Source: Bowmanella dokdonensis
GTDB taxonomy: Bacteria > Pseudomonadota > Gammaproteobacteria > Enterobacterales > Alteromonadaceae
Assembly: GCF_017254865.1 (NCBI RefSeq)
Contig: NZ_JAFKCV010000005.1
Coordinates: 62,001-126,000, forward strand
Length of the DNA: 64,000 nt
Reading direction: 5' to 3'
The first letter of the stretch is position 1. Each line of letters begins with the position of its first letter. The translations under genes and the position numbers were made by a program. Of this stretch, positions 18,244 through 28,242 are shown in pieces. Below the pieces are notes generated by a model. The model saw nothing but the letters and a program-made list of their open reading frames with translations. It was not told the DNA's origin and did not search any database.

Positions 18244-18657
18244 TTATTCAGACAGATAACGCTGGGGGGTGATCGTATAACGGAAGGTTTTGCTGTCGAT
18301 CATGGTATCCCCGTGCCAGACCTGAACCTGCCAGTCGCCTCCCCACCTGGGCAGCAGGCGTTTGCTCGACCAGGTACGCCAGTAGTCACTGGTCGGCGTG
18401 AAGCTGACTTCGGCCATTAACTCTCCCTCGCGATACCATCTGTGTACCACCTGCTCACCCTGTAAATCCTGCAAGGCGGTAAAATAATACAGGGTGGTAA
18501 CCTGGCTCGCCTCGCCGACCACTTCGTCCATGATATTGTCGATGGGCTCACGGTCACTGATACCATATGTCAGTTGACTGCGAGCCACATCAGCCGTGGC
18601 GGAAAAACCAGCCATGGACAACATCAGCACCGGGATATGGATCAATTTCATCTGCAT
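18244..18657 (-). CDS. Secreted DUF2914 protein
   Basis: 137 residues with a signal peptide (about 1-22, ending ATA-D) and a DUF2914 domain. Diagnostic parts are the '[33 protein letters not shown]' strand pair, then 'WRTWSSKRL' and '[11 protein letters not shown]'. The ATG at 18657 has GGGAG five bases upstream. The function is unknown. It lies between hemC and the esterase, on the same strand as both, with intergenic gaps that suggest its own transcript. Confidence 0.82.
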   Translation of the reverse strand: MQMKLIHIPVLMLSMAGFSATADVARSQLTYGISDREPIDNIMDEVVGEASQVTTLYYFTALQDLQGEQVVHRWYREGELMAEVSFTPTSDYWRTWSSKRLLPRWGGDWQVQVWHGDTMIDSKTFRYTITPQRYLSE

Positions 18658-18763
18658 TTTTCTCCCTACTCCTGTTTCTGACAGTATTGGATAAATTACC
18701 CCTATCAGACTGATTGTAGGTCAGTTTCCGGCAGAATGCCTGACGCCCGGGCCGGTCCTTTGA

Positions 18764-19432
18764 TCAACCCAGGCGCTGCTTGATCCAGTGGCCGATGTCC
18801 TGGATTTCTTCCATACAGACATTGTGCTGCATGGGATATTCCCGCCACAGCACGTTATATCCGAGCTTCTGCAATTGGTTGTAGGCGGCCTTACCCAGGG
18901 CACAGGGCACCACTTCGTCATAGAGGCCATGGGCCACCAGCACCGGGGTCTCCTGATTGGCCTCATGACGTTGCTCGGCCAGCATCTGCGGCTGGCACAT
19001 ATAGGTGGACAAGGCAAGAATGCCGGCCAGTTGGTGTTCAAAACGAAGCCCCAGATGGTAAGCGATTACGCCCCCCTGGGAAAAGCCGGCCAGCAGGATG
19101 CGATTGGCAGGAATGCCGCGAGCCATTTCCTCCTCAACCAGTTTCTTGACCAGGGCTGCGGATTCTTCAACCCCCTGGACATCGGCACGATTTTCAAAAT
19201 CCAGCGATTTGATATCGTACCAGGCACGCATTTGCATGCCGTTGTTGATCGTCACGGGGCGCACCGGCGCATGGGGAAACACGAACCTGCTGGCCAGGCT
19301 CTCCGGCAATTTCAGTTCCGGTACAATGGGGGCGAAACCGTTTCCGGAATCGCCCAGGCCATGCAGCCAGATAACCACGGCTTCGACCTTGTGTTGTGGG
19401 TTTACCTCGACGTAGGGTAATGCTGTGCTCAT
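18764..19432 (-). CDS. Phospholipase/carboxylesterase family alpha/beta hydrolase
   Basis: 222 residues, cytoplasmic (no signal peptide). The alpha/beta-hydrolase core is complete: oxyanion block 'WLHGLGDSGNGF', nucleophile elbow GFSQGG (Ser118), catalytic Asp172 in 'HGLYDEVVP' and His203 in 'PMQHNVC'. The usual block around the His is MGHSV; here Gln replaces Gly before the His. The family hydrolyses short acyl esters and lysophospholipids or acts as acyl-protein thioesterase. The start is the ATG at 19430-19432 with AGGA six bases upstream. Confidence 0.9.
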   Translation of the reverse strand: MSTALPYVEVNPQHKVEAVVIWLHGLGDSGNGFAPIVPELKLPESLASRFVFPHAPVRPVTINNGMQMRAWYDIKSLDFENRADVQGVEESAALVKKLVEEEMARGIPANRILLAGFSQGGVIAYHLGLRFEHQLAGILALSTYMCQPQMLAEQRHEANQETPVLVAHGLYDEVVPCALGKAAYNQLQKLGYNVLWREYPMQHNVCMEEIQDIGHWIKQRLG

Positions 19433-19583
19433 TCGCAATCCTGTGTTCCAAATCTTGTTGAGTGTGCCCTGCCCGGCTCCCTGCCGTTAATACGGTCTGT
19501 TGTTATCTGTGTCGCCGGGCTTGAAGCGCTGACTGGAACTTATGCTAACATTGCTTTTTTGCAGCCTCACCAATTATTCACCT

Positions 19584-20210
19584 ATGGCACCAGGTAATCT
19601 TTTTATTCTCGCCGCCCCCTCAGGAGCGGGTAAATCCAGCCTGATCAAGGCATTGCTGGACAAGCATCAGGACGGCAGCATGCAGGTGTCGGTCTCGCAC
19701 ACCACACGCAAGCCCAGGCCGGGCGAGCAGGACGGCGTGCATTATCATTTTGTCGATCATAACGAATTCAAGGAGTTGATCGGCGAAGATGCCTTCTTCG
19801 AATGGGCCGAGGTGTTCGGCAATTACTACGGAACCTCCAAGCAGGCCATTGCCCGCACCCTGGAGCAGGGCATTGACGTCTTTCTGGATATCGACTGGCA
19901 GGGCGCGCGCCAAATCAAACAGCAGATGCCCGATACCGCCACCATCTTTATCGCCCCCCCGTCCCGGCAGGAGCTGTTGCGAAGGCTGCGCGGCCGGGGA
20001 CAGGACAGCGAGGAGGTGATTGCCCAGCGAATGGACAAGGCCAGATCGGAAATCTCCCATTACCAGGAATTTGACTTTGTGGTGGTGAATGACGACTTTG
20101 ACGACGCCCTGGCAGACATCGAATCCATCGTTACCAGCCAGCGACTGCGCCAGCCCAGGCAGGCCATCCGTCACGCCGGATTGTTTGGCGATCTGCTCAA
20201 AGAAGAATAA
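19584..20210 (+). CDS. gmk: Guanylate kinase
   Basis: 208 residues (E. coli 207). Phosphorylates GMP to GDP in the cytoplasm. P-loop PSGAGKSS at 12-19, GMP-binding '[21 protein letters not shown]', '[14 protein letters not shown]', and '[11 protein letters not shown]' are intact. The start at 19584 is chosen by family alignment ('[19 protein letters not shown]'); the longer frame from 19542 adds unrelated residues. It heads the conserved gmk-rpoZ-spoT-trmH-recG run, though rpoZ probably has its own promoter as well. Confidence 0.95.
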   Translation: MAPGNLFILAAPSGAGKSSLIKALLDKHQDGSMQVSVSHTTRKPRPGEQDGVHYHFVDHNEFKELIGEDAFFEWAEVFGNYYGTSKQAIARTLEQGIDVFLDIDWQGARQIKQQMPDTATIFIAPPSRQELLRRLRGRGQDSEEVIAQRMDKARSEISHYQEFDFVVVNDDFDDALADIESIVTSQRLRQPRQAIRHAGLFGDLLKEE

Positions 20211-20248
20211 TCCGATTGGTATAACCGGCAACTGTCTAAGCTTTAACC

Positions 20249-20277
20249 TTGGCAAGGTGGCATAAAGCCAGTAAACT
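20249..20277 (+). promoter_or_regulatory. Candidate sigma-70 promoter for rpoZ-spoT
   Basis: TTGGCA (20249-20254), a 17-base spacer and TAAACT (20272-20277) match five and four of the six consensus bases. They lie 37 bases upstream of the rpoZ start. No experimental support is available here. Confidence 0.4.
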
Positions 20278-20314
20278 ATGCGACCTTTTTCGAATAATGC
20301 CCACGGAGTGTTAA

Positions 20315-20593
20315 ATGGCCCGCGTAACAGTAGAAGATGCAGTAGAACAGATTGGCAATCGTTTTGACCTGGTGCTGGTCGCCGCTCGCCGTGCGCGCCA
20401 GCTGGCTATCGAAGGCAGGGATCCCAGGGTTGAATGGGAAAATGACAAAGCTACCGTGGTTGCCCTGCGCGAAATCGAGAAAGGCCTGGTCACCGCTGAC
20501 AGTATGGATGCGGACGAAATGCGCTCTCAGGAAGAGCAGGAGCGCGCCGAATTCGCTTCTGTGGCCAATATTCTGTCCGGCGACCATCAGTAA
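20315..20593 (+). CDS. rpoZ: RNA polymerase omega subunit
   Basis: 92 residues, normal length. The omega signature '[30 protein letters not shown]' is unmistakable. '[21 protein letters not shown]' follows. Omega helps assemble the beta-prime subunit and, in enterobacteria, forms part of ppGpp site 1. Its position directly before spoT, the ppGpp synthase/hydrolase, is conserved in gammaproteobacteria. Confidence 0.97.
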   Translation: MARVTVEDAVEQIGNRFDLVLVAARRARQLAIEGRDPRVEWENDKATVVALREIEKGLVTADSMDADEMRSQEEQERAEFASVANILSGDHQ

Positions 20594-20616
20594 CACCCGA
20601 CCCCCACTTTTCGTTT

Positions 20617-20635
20617 GGGGCGCTATTAGCGCCCC
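20617..20635 (+). other. Intergenic hairpin between rpoZ and spoT
   Basis: GGGGCGC (20617-20623) pairs with GCGCCCC (20629-20635) across a 5-base loop, 24 bases after the rpoZ stop. No T-run follows, so it is more likely an attenuating or mRNA-processing hairpin than a full terminator. Confidence 0.4.
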
Positions 20636-20702
20636 GGCGTTGGCTTCGCGCCAAAATCTCCGTATCCTGTAGCCATTCCTGTTCTGTCAGTCAGTATTTG
20701 AC

Positions 20703-22820
20703 GTGTATCTGTTTGAAGGCCTGAAACAAAAAATCAGCGAGTACCTGCCTGCCGGGCAGGTGGCGGATATTCAGCGGGCCTATGTAGTAGCCCGCGATGC
20801 TCACGAAGGCCAGATGCGCTCCAGCGGCGATCCTTATATCACCCATCCTGTGGCTGTTGCCGGTATCCTGGCGGATATGCGCCTGGATCACGAAACCCTG
20901 ATGTCGGCCCTGTTACACGACACCATCGAGGACACGCAAGTATCCAAGCAGGATCTGATTGACCACTTCGGTGAATCGGTGGCGGACCTGGTGGAAGGGG
21001 TCAGCAAGCTGGACAAGATCCAGTTTCGCAGCAAGAAAGAGGCCCAGGCGGAAAACTTTCGTAAGATGATCATGGCCATGACCCAGGACATCCGGGTGAT
21101 CCTGGTCAAACTGGCGGATCGCACCCATAACATGCGCACCCTGGGCGCCCTGCGTCCCGACAAGCGGCGGCGCATCGCCCGTGAAACCCTGGAAATCTAC
21201 GCTCCCATTGCCCATCGCCTGGGTATTCACGATATTAAGAACGAGCTGGAAGACCTCGGCTTTCAGGCCATGTATCCCATGCGCTACCGGGCGCTGAAAT
21301 CGGCCGTTAAGCAGGCCAGGGGGAATCGCAAGGAAATCATCGAAAATACCCAGCAGGAGATCGAATCCCGGCTGGAAGAAAGCGGTATCCAGGCCGACGT
21401 CACGGGCAGGGAAAAGCACCTCTATTCCATTTACCGCAAAATGAGAAATAAGGAGCTGTTGTTTAACGAGGTGATGGACATCTATGCCTTTCGCCTGATT
21501 GTAGAGTCGGTGGACAGCTGCTACCGGGCCATCGGCGCCATGCACGGTCTGTATAAGCCCATCGAAGGCCGCTTCAAGGACTACATTGCCATCCCCCGCA
21601 CCAACGGTTACCAGTCTTTGCATACTTCACTGGTGGGGCCCCATGGGATCCCGGTGGAAATCCAGATCCGTACCCTGGAAATGGACCATATGGCCGACAA
21701 GGGGGTTGCCGCACACTGGCTGTACAAGGAACCTGGCGAAGCCCGGGGTACCACGGCCCAGGTCAGGGCCAGGAAATGGATGCATTCTTTGCTGGAACTG
21801 CAACACAGCGCCAGTTCGTCGGTGGAGTTTATCGAAAACGTCAAGACCGACCTGTTCCCGGAGGAGATCTACGTCTTTACCCCGGACGGGCGCATTATCG
21901 AACTGCCCATGGGCGCCACGGCTGTGGATTTTGCCTATGCGGTGCATTCGGATATCGGCAATTCCTGTGTCGGGGTGCGGGTGGACAGGCGCAACTACTC
22001 CCTGAACAAGCCGCTGGAAAACGGCCAGTCGGTAGAGATCATCACCTCCCCCAGAGCCAAGCCTAATGCAAGCTGGCTGAATTTTGTGGTCAGCGCCAAG
22101 GCCCGCTCCTATATCCGCCAGTACCTGAAAAAACAGCATTCCGAGGAAGCCATCACCATGGGCAACCGCCTGCTGCGTCACGCCCTGGGTAATATCAAGC
22201 TGGATGATATTCCCCAGGCGGATTTAGACAGGGTGGTGAAGGAAACCAAGCACGATAACTTCTATTCTCTGCTGGCGGATATCGGCCTGGGCAACGAACT
22301 GTCAGCCATTGTGGCCCGCCGGTTGGTGGGCGACAGCGAAGTAGAGACGGGGGACAAGGGGCGCAAGGTGGCGATAAAAGGCACCGAAGGCCTGCTGGTC
22401 AGCTATGGTCGCTGTTGCCATCCCATCCCCGGGGACGATATCATCGCCATCCTCAGTCCCGGCAAGGGCATGGTGATCCATCAAAGCGGCTGCCGTAATA
22501 TCCGCAAGCTGGCCAAAGAGGAGCCACACCGGGTACTTCCCATGCAGTGGGAGACTGAGGCCCAGGGCGAGTTCAAGGCATCGTTACGCGTTGAACTGGT
22601 CAACCGGCAGGGGACGCTGGCCAAACTGACCAATACCATTGCAGCCTCCGACGCGGACGTCATCAGCCTGCAAACCGAAGAAAAAGAAAGCAATATTTAC
22701 TATATTGATTTGGAACTAACGACTGCTAACCGTATTCATCTGGCCAACATCATGCGGCGCATCCGCACCATGCCAGAGGTACAGAAAGTCTCTCGTCACA
22801 GCCAATCAAAGCAATCCTGA
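20703..22820 (+). CDS. spoT: Bifunctional (p)ppGpp synthetase/hydrolase SpoT
   Basis: 705 residues, starting at GTG (20703) exactly where E. coli SpoT begins ('[16 protein letters not shown]'). The HD hydrolase domain has His48, His72-Asp73 ('LLHDTIEDT') and '[11 protein letters not shown]'. A synthetase domain follows ('[13 protein letters not shown]', '[11 protein letters not shown]', '[13 protein letters not shown]'), then TGS ('[27 protein letters not shown]') and ACT ('[18 protein letters not shown]') domains. Hydrolase residues look intact. It controls the stringent response to carbon and fatty-acid starvation. The next gene, ridA, starts 13 bases downstream. Confidence 0.97.
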   Translation: MYLFEGLKQKISEYLPAGQVADIQRAYVVARDAHEGQMRSSGDPYITHPVAVAGILADMRLDHETLMSALLHDTIEDTQVSKQDLIDHFGESVADLVEGVSKLDKIQFRSKKEAQAENFRKMIMAMTQDIRVILVKLADRTHNMRTLGALRPDKRRRIARETLEIYAPIAHRLGIHDIKNELEDLGFQAMYPMRYRALKSAVKQARGNRKEIIENTQQEIESRLEESGIQADVTGREKHLYSIYRKMRNKELLFNEVMDIYAFRLIVESVDSCYRAIGAMHGLYKPIEGRFKDYIAIPRTNGYQSLHTSLVGPHGIPVEIQIRTLEMDHMADKGVAAHWLYKEPGEARGTTAQVRARKWMHSLLELQHSASSSVEFIENVKTDLFPEEIYVFTPDGRIIELPMGATAVDFAYAVHSDIGNSCVGVRVDRRNYSLNKPLENGQSVEIITSPRAKPNASWLNFVVSAKARSYIRQYLKKQHSEEAITMGNRLLRHALGNIKLDDIPQADLDRVVKETKHDNFYSLLADIGLGNELSAIVARRLVGDSEVETGDKGRKVAIKGTEGLLVSYGRCCHPIPGDDIIAILSPGKGMVIHQSGCRNIRKLAKEEPHRVLPMQWETEAQGEFKASLRVELVNRQGTLAKLTNTIAASDADVISLQTEEKESNIYYIDLELTTANRIHLANIMRRIRTMPEVQKVSRHSQSKQS

Positions 22821-22833
22821 GGATCTTTTTATT

Positions 22834-23220
22834 ATGTCTAAGTCCGTTATCAATACTGACAGGGCCCCTAAAGCTATTGGCACTTACAGCCAGGCCGTCA
22901 AATCGGGCACTACGGTTTATCTGTCCGGGCAGATCCCGCTGGTGCCGGAAACCATGGAGATGGTTTCCAACGAGTTTGAAGCCCAGGCCCGCCAGGTGTT
23001 TGAGAATATTAAAGCAGTCTGTGATGCAGCCGGCGGCAGCACCAATGACCTGACCAAGGTGAATATTTATCTGACTGACCTGTCCAACTTTGCCAAGGTC
23101 AATGAGATCATGAGCCAGTATTTCAAGCAGCCCTATCCGGCCCGCGCGGCCATTGGCGTGAAGGAGCTGCCCAAGGGTGCCCAGATTGAAATAGACGGCA
23201 TTATGGAGCTGCCTGAATAA
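22834..23220 (+). CDS. ridA: RidA family enamine/imine deaminase
   Basis: 128 residues, full length for RidA (YjgF). Hydrolyses reactive enamine/imine intermediates made by PLP dehydratases. Family blocks: '[26 protein letters not shown]', '[20 protein letters not shown]', and '[20 protein letters not shown]', which contains the conserved Arg of the active site. It sits between spoT and trmH in apparently the same transcript. Confidence 0.95.
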   Translation: MSKSVINTDRAPKAIGTYSQAVKSGTTVYLSGQIPLVPETMEMVSNEFEAQARQVFENIKAVCDAAGGSTNDLTKVNIYLTDLSNFAKVNEIMSQYFKQPYPARAAIGVKELPKGAQIEIDGIMELPE

Positions 23221-23232
23221 GGCTCTGATTCC

Positions 23233-23925
23233 GTGACACCTGAGCGTTACCGGCGCATTCGCCAGATGCTGGCCATGCGCCAACCGGATCTGACCGTTTG
23301 CCTGGAAAGAGTCCACAAGCCCCACAACCTGGCCGCTATGATGCGCAACTGCGACGCAGCAGGGGCCCATCATGTGCACGTGGTGTGGAATACCAGACAT
23401 GAAATCCGCACCGGCACCTCGGTAGGGGCACAGAACTGGTTGAAGCTGCACTCCCATAAAAGTACCGCCGATGCCCTGGCTTCACTGAAAACACAGGGGA
23501 TGCAGGTGCTGGTGACCCATTTGTCGGAGCAGGCGGTGGATTTTCGCCGGATAGATTACACCCGGCCCACCGCTATCTGGTTCGGCCAGGAACGCACCGG
23601 CGCAACTCCCGAGGCCGTGGCCGCAGCCGACCAGCAAATCATTATCCCCATGCTCGGCATGACCCAATCGCTGAACGTATCGGTGGCCGGGGCCCTGATC
23701 CTGTATGAGGCCCAGCGTCAGCGTCAGTTGGCAGGCCTGTACAACCAGCCCCGTCTGGAAGAGGCCGAATGCCAGCGCATCCTGTTTGAAGGCGGCTATC
23801 CCAAACTCAAAACCCTGTGTCGCATCAAAGGCCTGGACTATCCACAGATAGACGATGAAGGACAAATTCTGGCCAGCGACGCCTGGTGGCAGCGTATGCA
23901 ACAGGACGGCCGGGTTAAGCCGTAG
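23233..23925 (+). CDS. trmH: tRNA (guanosine(18)-2'-O)-methyltransferase
   Basis: 230 residues, GTG start. The N-terminus 'TPERYRRIRQMLAMRQPDLTVCLERVHKPHNLAAMMRNCDAAG' is almost that of E. coli TrmH (SpoU). The SPOUT knot motifs 'IWFGQERTGATPEAVAAAD' and 'IPMLGMTQSLNVSVAGALILYE' are intact. It methylates the 2'-hydroxyl of G18 in tRNA D-loops using S-adenosylmethionine. It starts 12 bases after ridA. Confidence 0.96.
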   Translation: MTPERYRRIRQMLAMRQPDLTVCLERVHKPHNLAAMMRNCDAAGAHHVHVVWNTRHEIRTGTSVGAQNWLKLHSHKSTADALASLKTQGMQVLVTHLSEQAVDFRRIDYTRPTAIWFGQERTGATPEAVAAADQQIIIPMLGMTQSLNVSVAGALILYEAQRQRQLAGLYNQPRLEEAECQRILFEGGYPKLKTLCRIKGLDYPQIDDEGQILASDAWWQRMQQDGRVKP

Positions 23926-24096
23926 GGCTGCCTTCGGGCGACCATCCGTAAAAAAATCACAGCGCTGACAAAGAAGGGCAATGCTTGTACCTCGGCTGCC
24001 ATCACCACATTGCGGCGACATAGAGTGAAATAAGCTGAAAGTAAAGTCCCGGCCATCAGGTCTTTAGACCCAACAATCATCCCCAATGGAGTCCGT

Positions 24097-24729
24097 ATGT
24101 CCTTACGCCCACTGATTTTTTCCCTGTTGTTTGTCATCAGCAGTCCGCTACTGGCCCTCGACAGAAGCCAGGTGGCTGACAGCGCCGACGCCGTGACCCC
24201 ACTTCTGAACGGCCAGACGGTCCCTGATGTGACGCTGAAAAGCGCGCAGGGTGAAGATGTCAGCCTGCATGCCCTGGTCAAACAGAAGCCCACGGTCATA
24301 CTCTTCTACCGCGGTGGCTGGTGTCCTTACTGCAATGCCCAGTTAGCCGGTTTCCAGAAGGTTGAGAAAGATATTACCGGACTGGGCTATCAGATTCTGG
24401 CCATCTCTCCCGATTCACCCGAACGCTTACAGGAGCAGAAGTTCGACACAGACTACCAGGTCACACTGCTGTCCGACGCCGGCCTGGAAGCCATCCGGGC
24501 GTTCGGCATTGCCTTTTATATGGACGAGGAAACCTCGGCCAAATACCGTGATTGGAAAGGCAACATCTTCCCGACCCTGCTAGGAGACGATCGTATTGTG
24601 CTGCCGGCACCGGCCGCCTATGTGCTGGATACCCAGGGCGTGATCCAGTTCCAGTACGTGAATCCCAACTACAAGGTACGAGTCGACCCACAGTTGATGT
24701 ATCATGCGGCTAAACTGGCTCTGAACTAA
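24097..24729 (+). CDS. Secreted thioredoxin-fold peroxiredoxin-like (AhpC/TSA) protein
   Basis: 210 residues with a signal peptide (about 1-20, 'LIFSLLFVISSPLLA-L'). An AhpC/TSA redoxin domain contains 'VTLKSAQGEDVSLHAL', the motif 'FYRGGWCPYCNAQLAGFQ' (a CPYC redox pair), and 'ILAISPDSPERLQEQKF'. Two cysteines in a CxxC motif at the peroxidatic position suggest a periplasmic thiol peroxidase or disulfide reductase. It lies between trmH and recG but is preceded by a 171-base gap, so it may have its own promoter. recG starts 6 bases after its stop. Confidence 0.87.
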   Translation: MSLRPLIFSLLFVISSPLLALDRSQVADSADAVTPLLNGQTVPDVTLKSAQGEDVSLHALVKQKPTVILFYRGGWCPYCNAQLAGFQKVEKDITGLGYQILAISPDSPERLQEQKFDTDYQVTLLSDAGLEAIRAFGIAFYMDEETSAKYRDWKGNIFPTLLGDDRIVLPAPAAYVLDTQGVIQFQYVNPNYKVRVDPQLMYHAAKLALN

Positions 24730-24735
24730 TCATGG

Positions 24736-26811
24736 ATGCAGTCACTCGCCTATAAACAGGTTACCGAACTCAAAGGGGTAGGAAGCAAAGTTGCAGAAAG
24801 ACTGCAGAAACTCGGGCTGGTGACGGTTCAGGATCTGCTCTTTCACCTGCCCCTGCGTTACGAAGATCGCACACGCATCTACCCCATCGCCGATCTGATG
24901 CCCCAACTTCATGCCAGCATTGAGGCCGAAATCCAGTCCGCCGATATCCAGTTCGGCCGCAAACGCATGCTGACCGTCAGGGTATCAGACGGTACCGGCA
25001 GCCTGACCCTGAGGTTCTTCCACTTCAGCGCCGCGCAGAAAAACGCCATGGAGAAGGGTCTGACCATCCGCTGCTTCGGCGAGATCCGCCGCGGCAAATA
25101 CGGCCTTGAGATGATGCACCCTGAATACCGGCTGCTGACAGACGGCCACCAACAACAGGTGGAAGAAGCCTACACGCCCATCTATCCCACCACCGAGGGA
25201 CTAAAGCAACTGAGCCTGCGCAACCTCACCGACCAGGCTCTGGACCTGCTTAAACAGGGCGGCCTGGCCGAGCTGCTGCCGCCAGGCATGTATAATCAGC
25301 AGATAAGCCTGCAACAGGCTCTGCTGCTGGTGCACAGACCAGACCCGAATGTCAGTTTGACCCTGCTGGAAAAAGGCGAGCACCCGGCACAGCAGAGACT
25401 GATCCTCGAAGAGCTGCTGGCCCATCACCTGAGCGTATTAAAAGTACGCCAGAATGCCGAAGCCCAGCAGGCGCCGGTACTGCACCCTGAGTTCGGCTTG
25501 CTTGAGCGTTTTCTCGACTCGTTGCCCTTTGCCCCCACCGGCGCCCAGCGGCGGGTGGTGAAAGAAATTCAGCAGGACTTCTCCCGGCCCCGGCCCATGA
25601 TGCGTCTGGTGCAGGGGGATGTAGGGTCCGGCAAAACCCTGGTGGCGGCGCTGGCGGCTCTTACCGCCATCGGCAGCGGTTACCAGGTGGCGCTGATGGC
25701 TCCAACCGAACTGCTCGCCGAACAACACGCCAATAACTTCCGCCAATGGCTGGAACCACTTGGCATCGACGTCGGCTGGCTGGCAGGCAAACTCAAGGGC
25801 AAGGCCCGCGAAGCCCTGCTTGAACGCCTGAAATCGGGTGAGATAAAGATGCTGGTGGGCACCCATGCCATTTTCCAGCAACAGGTAGCCTTTCATCACC
25901 TGGCCCTGGTCATTATCGATGAGCAGCACCGGTTCGGGGTACACCAACGCCTGGCCCTGCGTGAGAAGGGCCAGCATCAGGGTCTGATGCCGCATCAGCT
26001 GATCATGACCGCCACCCCTATTCCCCGCACCCTGGCCATGACCGCCTATGCGGATCTGGACACCTCGGTCATCGACGAACTGCCCCCAGGACGCACGCCG
26101 GTGAAAACCGCCGTGATCCCCGACAGCCGCCGGGACGAAGTGGTGTACCGGGTCAGACATGCCTGCCTGGAGGAACACCGCCAGATCTACTGGGTCTGCA
26201 CCCTGATTGAAGAGTCCGAGGTGCTGCAGTGTCAGGCGGCAGAAGACAGCGCCCAGGCTCTGGCCATGGCCTTGCCCGAACTGAAGGTCGGACTCGTCCA
26301 TGGCCGGCTTAAGGCGGCTGAGAAACAAGCCGTGATGCAGGCCTTTAAGGACGGCGAGCTGGATTTACTGGTGGCCACCACCGTCATCGAAGTGGGGGTG
26401 GATGTGCCCAATGCGAGTTTGATGATTATTGAGAATCCTGAGCGCCTGGGCCTGGCCCAGTTACACCAGCTGCGTGGCCGGGTCGGCCGGGGCTCGGTGG
26501 AAAGCCACTGCGTGCTGATGTATGCCACCCCCCTGTCGAAAACCGCCAGCCTGCGTCTGGCTGTGCTGCGGGAAAGCAATGACGGGTTTCTGATCGCCCA
26601 GCGGGATCTGGAAATCCGCGGGCCGGGCGAGCTGCTCGGCACCAAGCAGACCGGCCTGGCCGATCTTAAAATAGCCGATCTGGTTCGCGACGCGCATCTT
26701 ATTCCCCAGGTGCAACAACTGGCCACCCGGTTGTGGGCAGAGCATCCGGCTAAGGCCCAGGCCATTATCAACCGCTGGCTGGCCCACCGGGAAGATTACG
26801 GACACGCCTGA
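24736..26811 (+). CDS. recG: ATP-dependent DNA helicase RecG
   Basis: 691 residues (E. coli 693). Remodels stalled forks and branched DNA. The wedge/OB domain is at about 60-160. The helicase core has Walker A 'GDVGSGKT', motif II 'DEQHRFG', '[13 protein letters not shown]', motif V '[14 protein letters not shown]', motif VI 'QLRGRVGRG', and the RecG C-terminal '[23 protein letters not shown]'. The start at 24736 gives the family N-terminus; no strong ribosome site is evident. The stop overlaps the rsmJ start by one base (TGATG). Confidence 0.97.
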   Translation: MQSLAYKQVTELKGVGSKVAERLQKLGLVTVQDLLFHLPLRYEDRTRIYPIADLMPQLHASIEAEIQSADIQFGRKRMLTVRVSDGTGSLTLRFFHFSAAQKNAMEKGLTIRCFGEIRRGKYGLEMMHPEYRLLTDGHQQQVEEAYTPIYPTTEGLKQLSLRNLTDQALDLLKQGGLAELLPPGMYNQQISLQQALLLVHRPDPNVSLTLLEKGEHPAQQRLILEELLAHHLSVLKVRQNAEAQQAPVLHPEFGLLERFLDSLPFAPTGAQRRVVKEIQQDFSRPRPMMRLVQGDVGSGKTLVAALAALTAIGSGYQVALMAPTELLAEQHANNFRQWLEPLGIDVGWLAGKLKGKAREALLERLKSGEIKMLVGTHAIFQQQVAFHHLALVIIDEQHRFGVHQRLALREKGQHQGLMPHQLIMTATPIPRTLAMTAYADLDTSVIDELPPGRTPVKTAVIPDSRRDEVVYRVRHACLEEHRQIYWVCTLIEESEVLQCQAAEDSAQALAMALPELKVGLVHGRLKAAEKQAVMQAFKDGELDLLVATTVIEVGVDVPNASLMIIENPERLGLAQLHQLRGRVGRGSVESHCVLMYATPLSKTASLRLAVLRESNDGFLIAQRDLEIRGPGELLGTKQTGLADLKIADLVRDAHLIPQVQQLATRLWAEHPAKAQAIINRWLAHREDYGHA

Positions 26812-27572
26812 TGTCGTTGATTCCTGTCCTGCCCGCCACTCCCGATTATCTGGCCGCAGCCCGCCAACTGGCCGAACGCTGGCAGTTGCCACTCACCGAA
26901 CACGCCGATTCGGGCCTGGTCCTCTATCTGGACGAGCGCGGCCTTGCCCTGAAAACCCTGGACGATCCGAGAATGGGTAACGTCCAGGTGGATTTCGCTT
27001 CCAATGCCATGGCCTGGCGTCGTCAACACGGCGGCGGACGGGGCGAGGCAGTGGCCAAAGCCGTGGGCATCAAAGGAGACTATCTGCCCCACGTGCTGGA
27101 TGCTACGGCTGGCCTGGGCCGGGATGCCTTTATTCTGGGGAGTCTTGGCTGCAAGGTCAGCATGCTGGAGCGATCTCCCGTGGTGGCCGCCCTGCTGGAT
27201 GACGGCCTGCGCCGGGCTGCTGCAGATTCTGAGCTATCCAACTGGCTGCCCGAGCGTATGCAACTGTTGCATGAATCGGCTGAAAAGGTCCTGAGCAACT
27301 GGGAAGGGGCCAAGCCGGACGTGGTCTATCTGGATCCCATGTTCCCGCACCGGCAGAAATCAGCACTGGTCAAAAAGGAAATGCGCCTTTTCCAGCAGTT
27401 GCTGGGCCCGGACCTGGATGCCGATGCCCTGCTTGCACCAGCGCTGCAACTGGCTGCCAAGCGGGTGGTGGTGAAACGTCCCGCCGGCGCCCCTTATCTG
27501 GCCCAGCGCAATCCCAGCATGGAGAGTAAGGGCAAGGCCAACCGTTTCGATATCTATATAATCCACAAATAG
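26811..27572 (+). CDS. rsmJ: 16S rRNA (guanine(1516)-N(2))-methyltransferase RsmJ
   Basis: 253 residues. S-adenosylmethionine-dependent methyltransferase of the RsmJ (YhiQ) family. Diagnostic blocks are '[29 protein letters not shown]', '[35 protein letters not shown]', and '[25 protein letters not shown]'. All are conserved. Translationally coupled to recG through the TGATG overlap; this is not the standard E. coli neighbourhood. Confidence 0.95.
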   Translation: MSLIPVLPATPDYLAAARQLAERWQLPLTEHADSGLVLYLDERGLALKTLDDPRMGNVQVDFASNAMAWRRQHGGGRGEAVAKAVGIKGDYLPHVLDATAGLGRDAFILGSLGCKVSMLERSPVVAALLDDGLRRAAADSELSNWLPERMQLLHESAEKVLSNWEGAKPDVVYLDPMFPHRQKSALVKKEMRLFQQLLGPDLDADALLAPALQLAAKRVVVKRPAGAPYLAQRNPSMESKGKANRFDIYIIHK

Positions 27573-27600
27573 TCGTCTCTTAACTTATCAAGGAAACACC

Positions 27601-28077
27601 ATGATTAAACCCGGACAAGCCCTGCCACAGGCTATTCTGACCGAGCGCAAAGACGGACAATCTCTGCAACATACCACCGCTGAGCTGTTCAAAGACAAAA
27701 CCGTGGTGCTCTTTGCCGTACCCGGCGCTTTTACCCCCACCTGTTCCAACAGCCACCTGCCCGGCTACGTAGCCCTGGCCGACAAAATCAAAGCCAAAGG
27801 AGTGGACAGCATCCTCTGTGTATCAGTCAATGACGCCTTTGTGATGCAAGCCTGGGGGCAAGCGCACAATGCCGATGAGATCCGGATGCTGGGCGATGGA
27901 GATGGCAGCTTTACCATCGCCCTTGGCCTGGACAAAGACACCGGCTCATTCGGCGGCACCCGTTCCATGCGCTATTCCATGTTGGTCAGGGACGGAGTGG
28001 TGGACAAACTCAATCTGGAAGTCTCTGGCAAATTTGAGGTCAGCGACGCGCAGACCTTGCTGGATCAATTGGGTTGA
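27601..28077 (+). CDS. Prx5-type peroxiredoxin
   Basis: 158 residues, cytoplasmic. Atypical 2-Cys or 1-Cys peroxiredoxin of the Prx5/AhpE-like group: 'VVLFAVPGAFTPTCSNSHLPGYV' carries the peroxidatic Cys (TPTC, about residue 49). 'CVSVNDAFVMQAWG' and 'DGSFTIALGLDKDTGSFGGTRSMRYSMLV' complete the fold. Reduces hydrogen peroxide and alkyl hydroperoxides using glutathione or thioredoxin. It lies 28 bases after rsmJ on the same strand. Confidence 0.93.
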   Translation: MIKPGQALPQAILTERKDGQSLQHTTAELFKDKTVVLFAVPGAFTPTCSNSHLPGYVALADKIKAKGVDSILCVSVNDAFVMQAWGQAHNADEIRMLGDGDGSFTIALGLDKDTGSFGGTRSMRYSMLVRDGVVDKLNLEVSGKFEVSDAQTLLDQLG

Positions 28078-28242
28078 CAGCCGTCGCAACAGCGCATCAG
28101 CGTTGCTCCTCTATGCCTGGGGAGGAGTCGGAAAACATTGCCGCAGCCGCTGGTCACTTAGATCCGGCCTGTATCCTGTGCTGCCGACTCCGGCAGAGGC
28201 CTAATTTGCTGGCTGGCTAAGATTGCGATTGGCATCATGTCA

